Positions 1-13,652 are shown, numbered from the stretch's first letter. The stretch is 64,000 bases of DNA from Erythrocercus mccallii (GCA_013397435.1 VZRG01002592.1:2971-66970), one strand, 5' to 3'. Notes: generated by a model from the sequence alone, not told the origin. Numbers and translations are program-made.

Positions 1-361
1 TAGCCCTTGGATTGGTCAAGGTTGTAGCCACCCCCTTATATCATCCCCTAATCCCTCTGCCCGTTGGTTGTCCCCTGCTCTCCGCCCCTAGCCCCAGTTG
101 TTAAATACCCTCTGTTTTGGTTGCCTGTTGCTCTTTGAGTTCTGGTCTCCCACTTGTGGGCGTCCAGGCGAATAAAGCTTCCCTTATTCGAAACACTCAG
201 AGAGTCCAAGTTTCTCTTCCCCTCCTACGAGTTCCCCTGGGCTGATCCGAGGACATCGCTGTAACAAGGACCCACGAGCAGGTCCGATCCTGCTGCTTCT
301 GTGGCTGCCCCCTGAGGAGTCAGAGCTAACCGGCAGCTAAGAGCGGCCACAGACCCTCTCA
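1..361 (+). mobile_element. ERV LTR, 3' part (truncated by window edge)
   Basis: GC-richer than its flanks, with LTR layout in plus orientation: a TATA-like TTAAATA at about 101-107, a polyadenylation signal AATAAA at 171-176, then about 185 bp of U5-like sequence. It ends at CTCTCA (361), a CA end as expected for an LTR. The 5' part and any TSD lie outside the window. No obvious tRNA primer-binding site or retroviral coding sequence follows 361, so this is most likely a solo LTR, or the 3' LTR of a provirus to the left. Layout is seen directly; the ERV assignment is inferred. Confidence 0.6.
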
Positions 362-1182
362 CTTGGATGTTGGATAATTTTGCCAAGTCTCATAAAACTC
401 AGTGTTATTTTTTCAAAAATTTTTGTCAGTTCTGGAGCTATAATAATTTGACAGCATAGTTTGTCAGTCTGTCCATTAAAACCAGTTAAAAATCAATTAT
501 GTTTGGACAAATGTGATGCATTCATTTCAGACTTGTAACAAATAAACCTCTGCATTTCACGCTAGCAGCAGAGGGTTAGGACTAGAGGACTAGAGGACTA
601 GGACACTTGGCTGAACTCCTTTGCATATACATTGTACATTGTATTTATTTACTTCAAGTCATTGCCATGTGTACTTTGGGGACACATTAATCAAATAGAT
701 CCAGATCAGGTTGATCCAGACTGCTCACAGGTTTGAAGAAGGTGTAAGTCTAGATCCTGGTCATTACTTTGTTCTACTCAAACAGCATATTTGGTTTTAG
801 TCACTGAAAAACTATAGGTCAAAGCAACAACCTCACCCCCTGCCCTGAAGGGTTTCTTCATCACATAGATGCACCCTCCATTTTCATGTTGCAAAGCCAT
901 TCAGGGATGGTTTCTCAGATCAGGAGGGCAGACCTCCTATGCTCAGCTGGGACTGCCAACCAGCTACCAGGTTGTACCAGATGTGTGATTTTGGTATTGT
1001 GCTCATTGGTCTGAGACAACCTGTTCAGCTGAGGATCACTGGCAGGATAGGATCACATCAGAAAGTGAACCAGCAAGGTTAATCTAAACACAATATTTTA
1101 GGAGGTTTGCTAGTGGAGCAAAAGAAAATGAAGGTAAGAAACAACACATCCAGGCTCCTGTTCTCTTGTAGTTTGTTGTAGT
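362..1182. other. AT-rich noncoding DNA, no gene seen
   Basis: No coding potential or recognisable transposon. The only structure noticed is a three-copy 8-bp tandem repeat (GGACTAGA type) at 579-602. Confidence 0.6.
579..602. repeat. 8-bp tandem repeat, 3 copies
   Basis: GGACTAGA, GGACTAGA and GGACTAGG follow each other without spacer. Seen directly. Confidence 0.9.
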
Positions 1183-1246
1183 TTAGGAATTAGATGACTT
1201 TTAAGATCCTTTCCAACTCAAACTGTCCTATGATTCTATGATTCTA
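1183..1246 (+). mobile_element. CR1 LINE 3' end
   Basis: The last 60 or so bases of a CR1 element in plus orientation. An AATTAGATGACTTTTAAGATCC core and TTCCAACTCAAACTGTCC are followed by the octamer tail TGATTCTA repeated twice. CR1 elements end in such octamers instead of poly(A). Strongly 5'-truncated, as is usual for CR1. Confidence 0.85.
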
Positions 1247-4200
1247 AATTTCAGCAGATCAGGCTCATTAAATGTTAAGGCAGCAATACCTTTAATGTTT
1301 TATGTAATATCTTTGTTTAATATTTGATATGAAACAAATCATTGCTGTGTAATTTTTCACCCCTTTGTTTGGTAAAGAAAGAGCAGGAAGAGACACATAA
1401 CAGTAAAGGATCTTTTTCTCTGGGGAATTAAACAATACTCTGAGTTATCCAATCCCATTAAAATCTGAAAGAGAAAAGTGCCAGAAGAACCTAGAGGAAA
1501 CATGTTTCCTGAAAGTCAAAATGTCCCTATTTTCCAGGGTCCTTCCATCATTTCTGAAGATTTCCAATGTCTTTAATTAACTGGGGTGCTTATTAATGTT
1601 CTTGTTTCCTTAAGAACTTCTTCAATGACATTATATGGATGAAGGTTGAAAGGGATCAATAAAGTTACACCAGGATCAACAGAGATTTCTGTAACCACTG
1701 ATATTTGTTCATGAAACTGGACAACAGTGATGGGTGTTAGGGTATAGGGAGTGGTTTGACAGGGTTAATCAGAAATGTCTATGAGTTTTCTTCCCTTCAT
1801 CTACCCCCAAGTCCCACACCTTCACGCGCACACGCACGTACACGTTCAGGCACACACACAGGCTGATCATACAGATACTCATATCTGCTGTCTGCACGTG
1901 TGACAGTGATAAACAGGTTTCTGCTAGCAACAATTTAGATGGTAATAAATCACTCTGGTAGGGACTAGTGTGCACAGGTGAATTGCCATGATGCAAGGAT
2001 ATAATTGTGCATAATCAATGCAAACATGCTCTAGTGGAACGTGACAAAGACTTACTTAAGCACATTTAGCCAGAGCCTAAAGTTTAAGGCAGAATCAAGG
2101 TGATGAGGGTCTCTCAGATAACACCAGGATATCTTGCTAATGCCATGCCAAAAGGAAGTATAACACACACTTTGGCTGAACTGGTGTTAGGAAAAAAGAT
2201 GAAGGAATAGTCTCTGTGACCCTCAGGAAGCCTGTCAACATTCCTCAGGATTCTCTACCATCTCAGGAGCCTGGAAAATACAAGATACTATATATAGTAT
2301 ATATACCTAAAGCAACCATAAATTATGAACAGTTCTTGCAGAACAGAGGATAGCCTCCTAAGGAAGTGCTTCAGTCTTTTAGTTTGGTGTTGTCTCCCTT
2401 CTGTACTGTCTCCCTCACTGCCCCTCTCATTCTTTAATGAGAAAATGTTTTGTTAGAGTCATAAATTTCCCACAGAGACATATTTATTTTGACTAAACCT
2501 TCATTATAACAAACTTCTCAAGTCCTCAGTGGGATTTATGGGCAAAGCTCAAATTCTAGAAAAAATGCCACTTCATAATAAAATAGTTTGGGTATTATGC
2601 TATGAAAGATATGCAAAACCCCATTCCTGATGAAATTGGATCAAGGGAAAAAAAATTCATGCTGCAGATGATTATTCTAATAACCAAGGAAATGATACCT
2701 GCTATTTTATTCTTTGTGGTAAGGGTTGTTTTCACAGTTTCAATCCAGTTAGCCTAGTCTGCAGTCAGAGGAGAGAAGTGCTATTTCTTGAGAGGTAACT
2801 TTAATGCATCCAAAATTTGACTGATGTCTACTACCCTCTCTCTAACATCTACCTCTTCAGGGATGACAGAGCAAAAAAGCATCCTGTATAGAGGCCTAAG
2901 AACATATAAAATAAAATTAGACTATTCCACTTTAGGGATCTGTATCATCACATAGATTGACTGATAGATGGTCACCTGCGTAAGTGACTAGAAAGACCAC
3001 TTGAAAAGTGGGTGATCCAATGTTTAACATCTGTAAATAAATTAGAAATTCAGATTTCTGCCTTAAAGTCACTGGATAGATCTCTGTACAGCTGTCGTAG
3101 TGCAACATTCCTTCTTTTTCTACTTTGAAGAGCCATTTGGGGACAGGTTGCTGATTCCATCTGAGGAAAGACATTAATATTTTTGGAAATCTCAAAAAAA
3201 AATTATTACAGTACAGGAAAACCATCTCTTCTTGGGATCTATATACAAAGAAACAGACTTATCTTTTCTCTTTCAGGTCATTAAGATAAAAAAGGTAATA
3301 AAAGCACCTCTCTGGAGCAAAATGCTGTATAGATTTCTTTTTTTAAAAATGCAGACTATGATTTACAGCTAGAAAATTGCCCTATTAGTATAGGTTTAAA
3401 GAAAAGGGTTGAAAGGTGCAAATTGGAAGGAAACTTGCTCCCAGGAATCAATAGGTCCAAAAGAGTCTATTATAATAACATCATGTCCCTGAGAGGGCAT
3501 CAGGGATATGTATGTTATTGCCAAATAAGGTGGTGCCATCTTTGCAAGGAAAACAGAAATGTAATGTTTGCTAATTGAACTATAAAAATCATAATTACAT
3601 TTGATATAAGGGAAGGCAGAGTCACTCAGCAATGTCTCTGATTGTATTAAAGCTGTATAAATTAAAGCTGTTATCATCAGAGCCCAAACTAGATGAAAAG
3701 TGAGCTTCTCAAATTACATTTGGGTGAGACCAAATGTACACAGGATTTTAAATGTTTTCAGTACATGAGAAACAGCTATTCTCTTCCCTGCTCCCTTACC
3801 AAAAAGTCATGTTTTCTTAAATGTAACAGCAACTTCTTCCCAGTAGTATATATTTCTTTAATCGGCTTCATTCAAGTGCAGGGTTTTTTTTCCTGCGGAA
3901 AATGCAGCTTACAAACCAATACTAACTTAAGGGATATTTTGCTTTAATGGTTATAATTATAATCAAGAACTACATTAGTTGTGATTTCTTTGCAGTTCAT
4001 GATGTTTTATAGACATGTTGCCATGATTTGAAATGGAGGGAGGCATGTGGAAAAGGTGTTTTTTCAGAATGCTGGTCCCAGTATTATTTCTGATGCTATC
4101 AATTTTTTATTAATTTTTACTATATTTCTACTATTTATAAAAGGGTAGACTGACTCTAACTGGATAAGCCAGTTGTGAAGGGAATTTTCAAGGAATCAAA

Positions 4201-4468
4201 ATGCAGATTTTGCAAAAGAGTATGATTGTTTTCCGGTCATGTTATACATAATATTATTTTGCCTTGTGGTGAGATATTAGTTGAATAGTGAAGTTATTTA
4301 TTGATTTTATTTTCAAAAACATAAAGACCCTTTTTACTTGAACTATATTCAAAACAAAGAGATTTTGCAACAGAAGAATAAAAAATTCTTCGATCAAGCA
4401 CTATAGAGTAAAAGAATTTTTGGGCAAGCCAGGACTATTTTCTGATTCTAGAAACGAATACCCATTTA
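1247..4468. other. AT-rich noncoding DNA, no gene seen
   Basis: Frames are short and broken. It holds a CA-rich stretch near 1824-1862 and a perfect 14-bp palindrome TACTATATATAGTA at 2286-2299. No transposon or conserved gene was recognised. Confidence 0.55.
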
Positions 4469-4541
4469 AGAAAAAAAACAGACAAACAAAAAAAACAAAA
4501 CAAAAACCACACAAAACAAAACAAAAAAAACCCCCACAAAA
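4469..4541. repeat. A-rich/AC low-complexity tract
   Basis: Runs of A interrupted by C or CC (AAACAAAA type), with almost no G or T. One of several such tracts in the window. Confidence 0.9.
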
Positions 4542-6004
4542 TGAACAGAGGACAAAGAGAGCATTAGAATAGGAGGTGGGCAGCTAATGGCCAACATAAA
4601 CAAGACATTGAAAAGAAGTACCCTAGAATTAGAGATAGATTTATGGATGGATATACTGTTAGAAAGAAAAGAATCTTTCTCCTCTCAGTAGATCTTTGAT
4701 GTAGAAAAGCAGAAAAACAATCTGAAGACACAGTTCAACAATAAACTAGAAATATTCAAATATAATGTACATTTGTTGGTAATGATGCAAGTCCCAGTGA
4801 AACAGTGGAACTGAATTAGTCAGACAACATTTGCAAGATATTTTCTTTACCACATGGATTAAAAATTATTTTTGGAAATGGAAAGGATAAGATGCCTTGA
4901 AGAGTCCAAGACCAAGGCACTATAGCTATGGATAAAGCTTGTGGTAAATTCTAAAGCTGTCATGCAAAAGGTGTTTTAACTGAAGGTGTGTATTCTTAAT
5001 TGCAGTGCACATAAAAGATTTTAGGGATCTCAAAAGAAGGCTACAGCAGTAGACTGCACATTTTATTTTCTTAGAATTCCTTTCTATCTTGTAAATGCAG
5101 AACACATGCAAGATAAAATTCTGAAAGTGAAAAAAGTAGAAGTATGGTCGTCCTAAATTTTAAATACTTTGTGAAGAAATTTTGAGTGTATTTTGTCTTA
5201 AATCAAAGCTCTTAAGCTTTGGATGACTTCACTTTCAGAAGTTACAAAATAAAAAAGCTTCTGGACAAGCAAGCTGGCTAAAGAAGACCAAAGGATAAAA
5301 TTATTTCCCCATAAGAATAAATGCTCATTAAAAAACAACAACAACAACAACAACAAAAAACAACCAAAAATCCCAAACCAACAAACAAAAAACCCCACAC
5401 TTCTCTATGCTATATTTTACCTAAAATTTCATATTTGTGTGTATGTGTATTTAAATGAGTTAAGACCATGAGTGATGTCTGTCAAAAACTCCCCAAAATT
5501 ATATTGGCTCAAATGTTTTTCTCATATCACATATGAGACCATATCAAAACATATTTTAAATCGTTACTTAATTTGTACATCCAGAACTAAACGCATATGC
5601 AAGCAAACATGCCAGCTGGAAAACCCATAATAAGAAAGACTGAAAATTGATTACTTAGGGAAAAAAATAAAGTATTCTCATGAGAAATTGTATTTAAGAC
5701 TGTATATATGTCTTAACTAGTGGCTACCCTAAACTTGTTCTTCTTACTAGAATTATCCTGGAAATGAAAATCTTTTAGACGAGAGTTTACTTGAAACCTG
5801 TACATAATCCTGTAAAGTTTTAGCCAATTTCTGGTTAAAACTTAATTAGTACAAAGAAACAACTTTCAATAATTATAGTCAGATAGGTGTTAAACTGAGA
5901 AAGAGAAGGGCTGAAAAATATGAAAAACATGTACTCACTTGGAACAAAATCGGAATGTTGAGAACCAAATTAATCAAGACACTGAAGGACAGGAGGAGAA
6001 GAAA
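4542..6004. other. AT-rich noncoding DNA, no gene seen
   Basis: Apart from the AAC-rich tract at 5330-5400, nothing is recognisable. Open frames here are below 70 codons. Confidence 0.55.
5330..5400. repeat. (AAC)n microsatellite and A/C-rich tract
   Basis: About seven ACA units at 5334-5355, followed by AC-rich low-complexity sequence containing C runs. Confidence 0.9.
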
Positions 6005-6163
6005 TTATTTAAGTATATGTGCACCACTGCTTGGAATCTGGCTAATAAAAACAGGGAATTGGAATTGCTCATTTATAAGCATAAATTTGACCTGGTTGGT
6101 GTTACTGAAACCCAATGTGAAGAGTTACATGACTGGAATATTAAAACAAGTTTATATAACCTT
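6005..6163 (+). pseudogene. Decayed CR1 ORF2 endonuclease fragment
   Basis: A plus-strand frame reads NKNRELELLIYKHKFDLVGV then TETQ, then HDWN. This matches the start of the AP-like endonuclease of CR1 ORF2, where a GNKQEELE-like segment precedes the ITETWW and HDW motifs. The catalytic Glu of TETW is kept; the following Trp is lost. About 560 bp downstream, codons at 6723-6734 read NSDH, like the SDH motif near the end of the same domain, so the relic may extend to about 6770 in badly decayed form. It cannot be functional: the frame closes after about 53 recognisable codons and no reverse transcriptase follows. The family assignment is from memory of CR1 proteins. Confidence 0.6.
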
Positions 6164-9100
6164 TGAAATATGAATACAGTGGGCAAGAGTGAACAAAGAA
6201 TGACAACCTGTCTTACAGGAAAAAAGAAAAGAAGTTTAAATTGATTAATACCTAGCAACCAGTGTCTTTCTGTCATGTAGTTGAAGAAAAATTAAAAGTT
6301 GTTTACAGGTCCTAGGTGATGGAACTGAAATACTTTGTTTTCAAAAGTTAATTACAGAGAAAGTAAAGAAGGAAGACAAACCCCAAAACCTCAATATTCA
6401 AAAGTTTCAGAGAAGCTGGGTGAAGTTTTTTCTGGAATGTAATGGATAACAGGAAGTCTTGTGGCACAGAAAAATCACCAAAGATCAGGAAAAATTCAAA
6501 GTAAAGAAACATTTAGAAAGGAAAATGGGATGACTCTGATAAATGTCCTTTTGTCAGCTTAAAGTTAACCTAAAGCAAACAATAAAATGGTTAATATGAG
6601 ATTCAATTAAAATAAAGTTAAAGGAAGTAATATAACTAATATAGAATAAAATTGTTTTATGAAAATAGACCTACAGTAATATGATGTCTTTTTGTGAAGT
6701 GTAAGAGAATATTGATGATGACAATTCTGATCATCTAATATTTAAACTTCCAAGGATTCAATCTGATCTCAGAAACCTTTTTTTTTTGCAAAACATAAGA
6801 GCACTATAAAGTCAACAACTTATCTTCAAAATAAGCTAGTTCTCAAAATTAAATGAAATTAAGACATTCCCTTAAAACAGGTATACTTTTGAACAAGAAC
6901 ATCATCCTTGAGTACACTTTCATAATGTAGAACATTAAAAAAACCCTTTGAAACTGTTCAATTGATAAGTGAACAGCACACATACATAAATATGTGCATT
7001 TACATGTATTTGAATGTACATATATTTATAAATATGCCTTATTCATTATGGAATATAAAACTGTACTTAGAGAAATTAAGCTAGTATTAGAGAGCAGGGA
7101 GGCCCACTTTTTAGAAAGAGTGATTCTGAAAATGACTCCATGGTTTAAAGTGTCTTTTTCAGACTGCACTGACTGCAAAGGGAGCTGAGTCAATTTGCTT
7201 TGGCTAAACCAACACTTAGGGGTTAACTAAGATGAACACTACTTTAAATGTCCTTAGAGAGAGCAGAAGTTTGTTAAAAAAAGGCTCATCTTATTCAACA
7301 GATGAAGCAAATGCAGATGTTGAACGTTGAGCAAACATATTTTCCATCCACCATATCCATCTTGATAAATCTTTGTATTTCACCTCTAGCTACTGGGGAA
7401 AACTGAGGTGATTACACCTGGAAGTGTTTTACTTTGGTACTTGAAGTTAGATCAGATTACTTTAAACTCTTTAGACTAGGAATAGTGATTTTTTTTTTTA
7501 AATTTTCATCTACAGAAATATTCAACTGTTCAAAAACAGTGCACTGTTATTTGTTCTTCCCTCCTATGAGCCTCCAGGTGAAAACAGTCGAGATTTCCAT
7601 TTGTTTCACTTACCCAAAATACATCACATAAGTTAAATGAAAGCTGACTTCTTGAATTCCTACTGTTTGTATTTTCCACTGTCTTACTATGATGTTCCCA
7701 CCTGGTTTCAGAGCTCTTCTTGAGACTGTATCTGAATGCATACACCAGGCAGTAGAATGTGACATGAAATATGTTATATTGTGGTGACCAGATCTGTTAT
7801 GTCCACACAGCTCAGTACGTGTGACCTTTAGTGAGCTTCAGTTCAGATTGAGGATACAGAATGACCACATCCGTACAATTACTTTTTAATCTTCATGGGG
7901 CTCATTAGATGAGATCTCACTGATAATCTCTCATTGTTTCACTGCTACACCCTGTGAACTGTAACATATTAACTATCTTAAAATCTGTATGTAGATAGAG
8001 CAGGGAATTAAGGTCAATCTGGAAACCTTCATAGTTCCTCTACTTCAGCCTATGCACAGCAACACCCTTTGATCTCGAGGGATACTACAAACTCACTTAA
8101 GTGGAAGACCTCTGCCATAAAAAAAAAGAGAAAATACACCTCTGCCTTTTAGGTAAACCTTTTATTCTCTACATGGTGAACCCGTATCCTTGTCAGCAAT
8201 CTAAATTTACAAATAAAAGTCCATGAGGGGGGTTCGATCTCAGTGCCAGGCCCAAACCCATTAGAGTCACTTCTCAACCCCCTGAGCTTGCTTCTCTCCA
8301 GTAGGAAAGACTAGCAGACTTTTGCCACTGAATCACTCTTTCTTCTCTTTGGACTGTCTAACTGACTTGGTAGTCCTTTCATTTTCAGTCCAAACAAAAT
8401 TTACTTCTACTGTCTGATCTATAAGAACTGTCTCATCTACTACATTTATATTTCTTTTTCATGATGGGTCATCAAAAGTATCCTTTGTGAAAACTGGTGC
8501 ATGAAGAACAAGTTCTGTGAGCAGAAGTTTGAGAGATGGCCAGTTGTATCTGATTTTCTATCCTATAAATGGGTTTATGGGTATTAGATGAGGGGCAATG
8601 TTGAAATGAAGTTTTGTTTTTTCATTTCAGATGTCATGGTATCTGCTTCTCCTTCATTTTCTCTCAGATTTATATGGAGTATATTATCTCCTTCTTTCAA
8701 TAGTTAATAAGAAGAAAAATTAAATTTGTCTTTCCTCATTGCATTGGTAGGACTTGGATTATCCCTCAGACTTCTGCATTTTCTATCAGATTTGATTGAA
8801 ACTGTCCAGAGGGCTCAATGATGAGATAACAACCCACTCAGTATCACACAAGACAGCATGACCATGGAAGCGGCAGTGCTGTAGGACAAAAATCAAGAAA
8901 GGCATTTATCTGACACAGCATGAGGAAAATCATTGGGCTAAAACCAAAACAGTAATTAGATATTCAGATGAAGGTTCACAATGCTTTCTGCTCTTTTAAC
9001 TCTTCTAGTGTCCTTTCCAAAATTTGTGACTGTCAGCAGGAAGTTTCCACTGGCTTAAAATGAGATTGAAGAAGTCTTCTAGCAAAAGAAAGGGAAAGGC

Positions 9101-12100
9101 CTGGAAATTCAACTGCAAAATAAAATGTTGACTGACTGCATGTGCTAAATAAATACCCAGGATAAACCCATCATTTTCTTATTTTCTTAATACAGATTTT
9201 TTTTTCCTGGACCTAACAAAATGTTAAATCATCATACAGTGTTTTCTGATAGTAACTCAAAAATGAGAAACAGCATAATTCAATAGAAGGATAATTTACA
9301 TGTGGCTCTATTCAGTGATGAAGTGGCACTCCAGTTTTCCAAGGTTGAGAGTCACTGCTGTAGATATTCTCTTTGTAGCACAAGTGACACTTTTCAGTTT
9401 CACCTGCAGGAATGTTTTCTTGGAATAACTCAAGGCCTCACTTACAAAAAAAAATCTGGTTGCCCCATGTACCAAAACTATTGCTTCAGGGTCCTAGCAC
9501 CTGAGAATCATTGATTAGGTAAAAAAAAAGACAAAGAAACCTTGAATAGCTGATATTCTATTACAAGAGAAAAGAAGGGAGAAAAGTTAGATATTAGAGA
9601 AGCGGTTATAGTAGGAAAAAACACATAGCTAGTGAAAATATGGAAATTTTAATATGAATCAAGATGAAGGTGAATGGAAAGGATGAGTTTAGTCATCAGC
9701 TTCCAAAGAAATTGAGACACCTGAACTGATTACAGTGTTTTAAAAGATCTTAATGGCATATAGGAAAAAAATATGCATATATTTCTGAAGCACTGATTTC
9801 AAAATGTATGAATTCTAGCTATAAGTATCCTTCTGAATGAGAAATTGCTAGGATCTTTGAAACAGTTCTGGTCCCTCCACCGAGAAATACAGCTTTGAAT
9901 TCAGTCCATTAGGGTACCTCCTATTTAACAGCTCTGTCTTAATGAAGTTCAGATATCCTTGATGCCTGCTGTTCACAGAATTTTTGAGAGTGTGGTCAGA
10001 ACTTTGTCTCAAGAGTTAAACATAAACTTCTGTTGTAGGACCTCTGGAGCAATTTTGGACTCTGTCTATTGCTCACCTGTAGGTGCTCATATGCCCATTC
10101 TGTGGGCAGGGATGCATTGCCTGTTTTAAAGGCTGGTTGGTGTCTGCTCCTTTAACTGCAGGTTAAGTATTTTTCAGTTTAGCAGAATGCTGCCAATATC
10201 ACATATAGAAGTAAAACATTAAGGTGTCTTATGGGTAAAGCACTGTGGGTGTCTGGGTTGCAGATATGTGTCTTACTACCTCCCTTGGTAAACATTAGGA
10301 AAATTTGCTTTTTTACTTTTAGTTCCTTCTTAAATAGCTAAATATGAGTGGTTACAGGGTTTAGCACTTCTGTGTTTTTCTCTGCTGTCTGTCCAAAGCT
10401 GTTCAATTCCCTCTGAAAGTGGAATAAAAAAGGAAAAAGAAGAGCAATATTCTACTGACAGAATATTGTCAAATATGAAAGTTTCCATGAAGTTCAAGTA
10501 CATTATGAAATAGAATTAAACAAAAAATCTAATCCAGCAAGTGGAAACCTTTTTTTTTTTTATTTGTTTGCTACAAGACATATAACATTATTACTGCAAT
10601 AGTTATTTTTAAAGGACATTTTTTATTTTTATTCCAAATTTCTCTCAGTGTTACAAGCTGTAATTAGTGCTAATCATGCACTACTCCTGGTAAAATAACT
10701 GAACAAAATTCCTTTACCTTTCCAGCCAAAAAGGTTTTCTGCTTGCCAGCTTCTTTATACTAATGCTTTAAGCCCTGTAAATGGGATGGAAGCCACATAA
10801 ATAAAGTGGAAAACTGAGGAAAGCACTTTGGGAAATTAAGGGTGGTTTGAAGCAGTTCTATAGGTGTGGGGGGTAGGTCTCCATGTGCAGAACCCCTACT
10901 CAAAACTTAAAAGACATAAACCACCGCAGGTAGAAAAACTGTGTAAACACATTAACACACTGCAGTAACCAAGGTAATATGTAATTTTCTAGGATCAAGC
11001 CACTGCAGTGTGAAGCTTTAGGGTCAGATTTGGCTCAGAGCAAATCAGCTACTGTGCAAGACTTTACCCAGCAAGCCATGGAGACATGGTCTTTTGTGCT
11101 TGTTTTTTTTTGTTTGTTTTTTTTTTTGCTTTTCATGAGACTATGCAAGAGAAATAAGAAAAACTAGCAACATATTTGAGGATAAAACATGTAGATTTTG
11201 GTAGAGAGCTGTATGACTTTTCAAAGATATTTCAACTCCCATTAAGCATCCATTTAGAGTGGTATCTTGCCCTTTAATAGATAGTTCTTCTAGGAAAGCA
11301 GAACTTTTTTAAACTGGTTTCCATATCTGTCTGGCAGTTCAGTTAGCACAAATTACTGCAATTCTTAAGGCCATTAAAATGTTTGATGATCATCACAACT
11401 GAGGATTGTATCTTAGTTTGAATCCTCCCATTTTCTTTAACTTCCTTTAAAACCATTTGATTTCTAGGAAATGCCATTGATGTAAAAGTAAATAAAACAA
11501 GTGGAAAAATAAAAGTACACTTTTGCAATGGTTCTTATTTTAAATTTACCTGCAGTATTTCTCATGTTTGCATCTCTTTGGGCAACTCCCAGAACAGGGC
11601 TTATCTGAACAGAAGCTGTTAGATTTTGACCAAGGCAGGACTAGACAATTCTTTTGTCTAATCCACTTTGCAGATTCCCACATTTTAAAGAGTTTGAAAA
11701 ATTCCTTAGATAAATAATTTCTATTTTCTATTCTTCCTGAGATCAAATATTAACAGCTTCAGAATCCTGAAAATCAAAATCTTCATTGCCACCTCTGTGC
11801 CCTTTCATAAATTTATAATTTATCAATTTATAATTTATAAATCCCCACTTAAAACTTTACTTGCCTAAAAAATCACTGCCATCTAGTATTGTTTAGGGAT
11901 CAATAGAGCTGTGGCAGTTTGAGGAGTTATTGCTTGTCACCTGAGCCAAGTAACTGCTCACATATTCTTTGCCATCTCCAAATGGGAGATGAGTTAACAT
12001 AACTTTCTTAGGAGAAGAAAAATTAAACTACATTACCTAGAAATCTGAGGACAATTTTTAGGTACTTATCAGAACCTTATGATATCCATGTTACATTCCA

Positions 12101-13199
12101 TATGGCAATTCAAACTGCTGATATGAGCATATCTATATTGGTTTCCTAAATCTGGTAGTATTTACAACCATTTAGACAAGCAAAGAATTTAAATTAGACA
12201 AATCTTTTTTCCTGTTCTAATGTATTATCCTCTCTGTGGACCTCATTTGATGCTTTATTTACTTGTCTGATAATATTAAAATCTTAATTTAAGAATTTTA
12301 ACAGAGTAAGGATTGTTTTTGTGTTTGCTGCTTAATTTGATAATTATGCTTCAAATCATTTGCAAGGAAAAGAAATTTCCAAATAATTCACAATTAATGG
12401 AGAATGCAAAAGCAGAAAAACCACTATTTACCATCCAAAAAGAGAACTGACCTCAGAAATGAAAGTAATAGTCATAACACTGGAACAAAGATTGCATGAT
12501 GAAGAATTAAAAAGTAAAGCTTTACAAAAAGCCTGGAATTTATTTATTTGGTAAATTCCAAAGGAAAATATTGTCTTCTTTGTTTTACTTGATTACAGCT
12601 TGACTTTGAAATATCCACGGGTCTATGGAAAAAGTAAATGCAGTCCTAACAGATGTGAAATAAATTTTCTGTAGTAGGGGTAAGGAAGAGCTAATGTTAT
12701 CATACAAATGTGATCTTCCCAGGAATATTGAATTATATCTTTGTGACTTTTACCACGGAAAAAACCCACTTGAACTCAGAGAGAGGATAACCAATGCAAG
12801 AGAAACACTGTTCAATTAAGGACAGAGACATTTTTGAAATCAGAAATGAGAATTCTGGGAGGAAATATGAACACAATGTTCTGTATCTTTATCTGTATCT
12901 TTCTGTATCTTTACTTATTGTTTCTGGAGTTGAAATTTAACGTGCCAAATATATCCTGGGTGTCAACATTCAGGCAGGTATGTTCAGCTCACAGAAACAC
13001 TTAAATCTACATGTGTGTTCTCTGATGGAGTCTAGCAAGGTGATGATTCTCCAGCGGATGCTGTCCAAAAATACCTCTCTTTTAGTCTTGATTCTAGCTT
13101 CTGTTCCAAAATATAATGCAGCACAGCCAAATGTTATTGAGCATTTTAAGAAACCATTAAGAAAACTTTGATTATTCACTAGCTGGACAAAGAGATGTA
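6164..13199. other. Long AT-rich noncoding stretch, no gene seen
   Basis: Frames are short and stops frequent. Items noticed: a possible decayed continuation of the CR1 endonuclease to about 6770, a pol III B-box-like GGTTCGATCTC at 8231-8241, a perfect 9-bp-stem inverted repeat at 10445-10468, T-rich tracts near 10551 and 11102-11128, and short AT palindromic repeats near 11806-11842. None defines a gene. Confidence 0.5.
10445..10468. repeat. Perfect inverted repeat (hairpin potential)
   Basis: Arm CAATATTCT, 6-nt loop ACTGAC, arm AGAATATTG. All nine pairs match. AT-rich, so weak as an RNA hairpin and possibly chance. Confidence 0.8.
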
Positions 13200-13574
13200 C
13201 AAATAAACTAGATTTTTTCCATAGAAATCATTTAAATTACATCAGTGCATGATGAGGAAAGAGGCATTTTGAGGCTTTGTGCACTCTCTTCGTATGCGGT
13301 ATTGCAAATACAAACTAAAGGGAATGTGCTGCATCTGATCTTGTGCAGATCTGGAAGCCAGGGCCTTTGTCGTAGACTGATACTCTTTGTACCCGTGTGC
13401 AACAGAAAACTCCATGAAAGGAAAAGCTTCAGAAGGTGCAGGCCTCCTTTTCCCCACAGCTGTGACAGTGTTAATAGCCATGTAGCTTTCACAGACTGCC
13501 ACAGCACAGACCCCAGCTTCACACTTGCCTATTTCTTCCTTTGTCTTTTTTAATTAATAAGCACCAAATTGTGT

Positions 13575-13584
13575 CCGATTGGTT
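13575..13584 (-). promoter_or_regulatory. Inverted CCAAT box (NF-Y-like)
   Basis: The minus strand reads AACCAATCGG, a full match to the NF-Y consensus (RRCCAAT, S/C-R). A single motif is weak evidence of function. Confidence 0.3.
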
Positions 13585-13652
13585 CTTCTCTCTCTTTACC
13601 ACTCTCAAAACACCCACACTCACTCAGCAAGGGAGAGGGAAGAAAGAAAACT

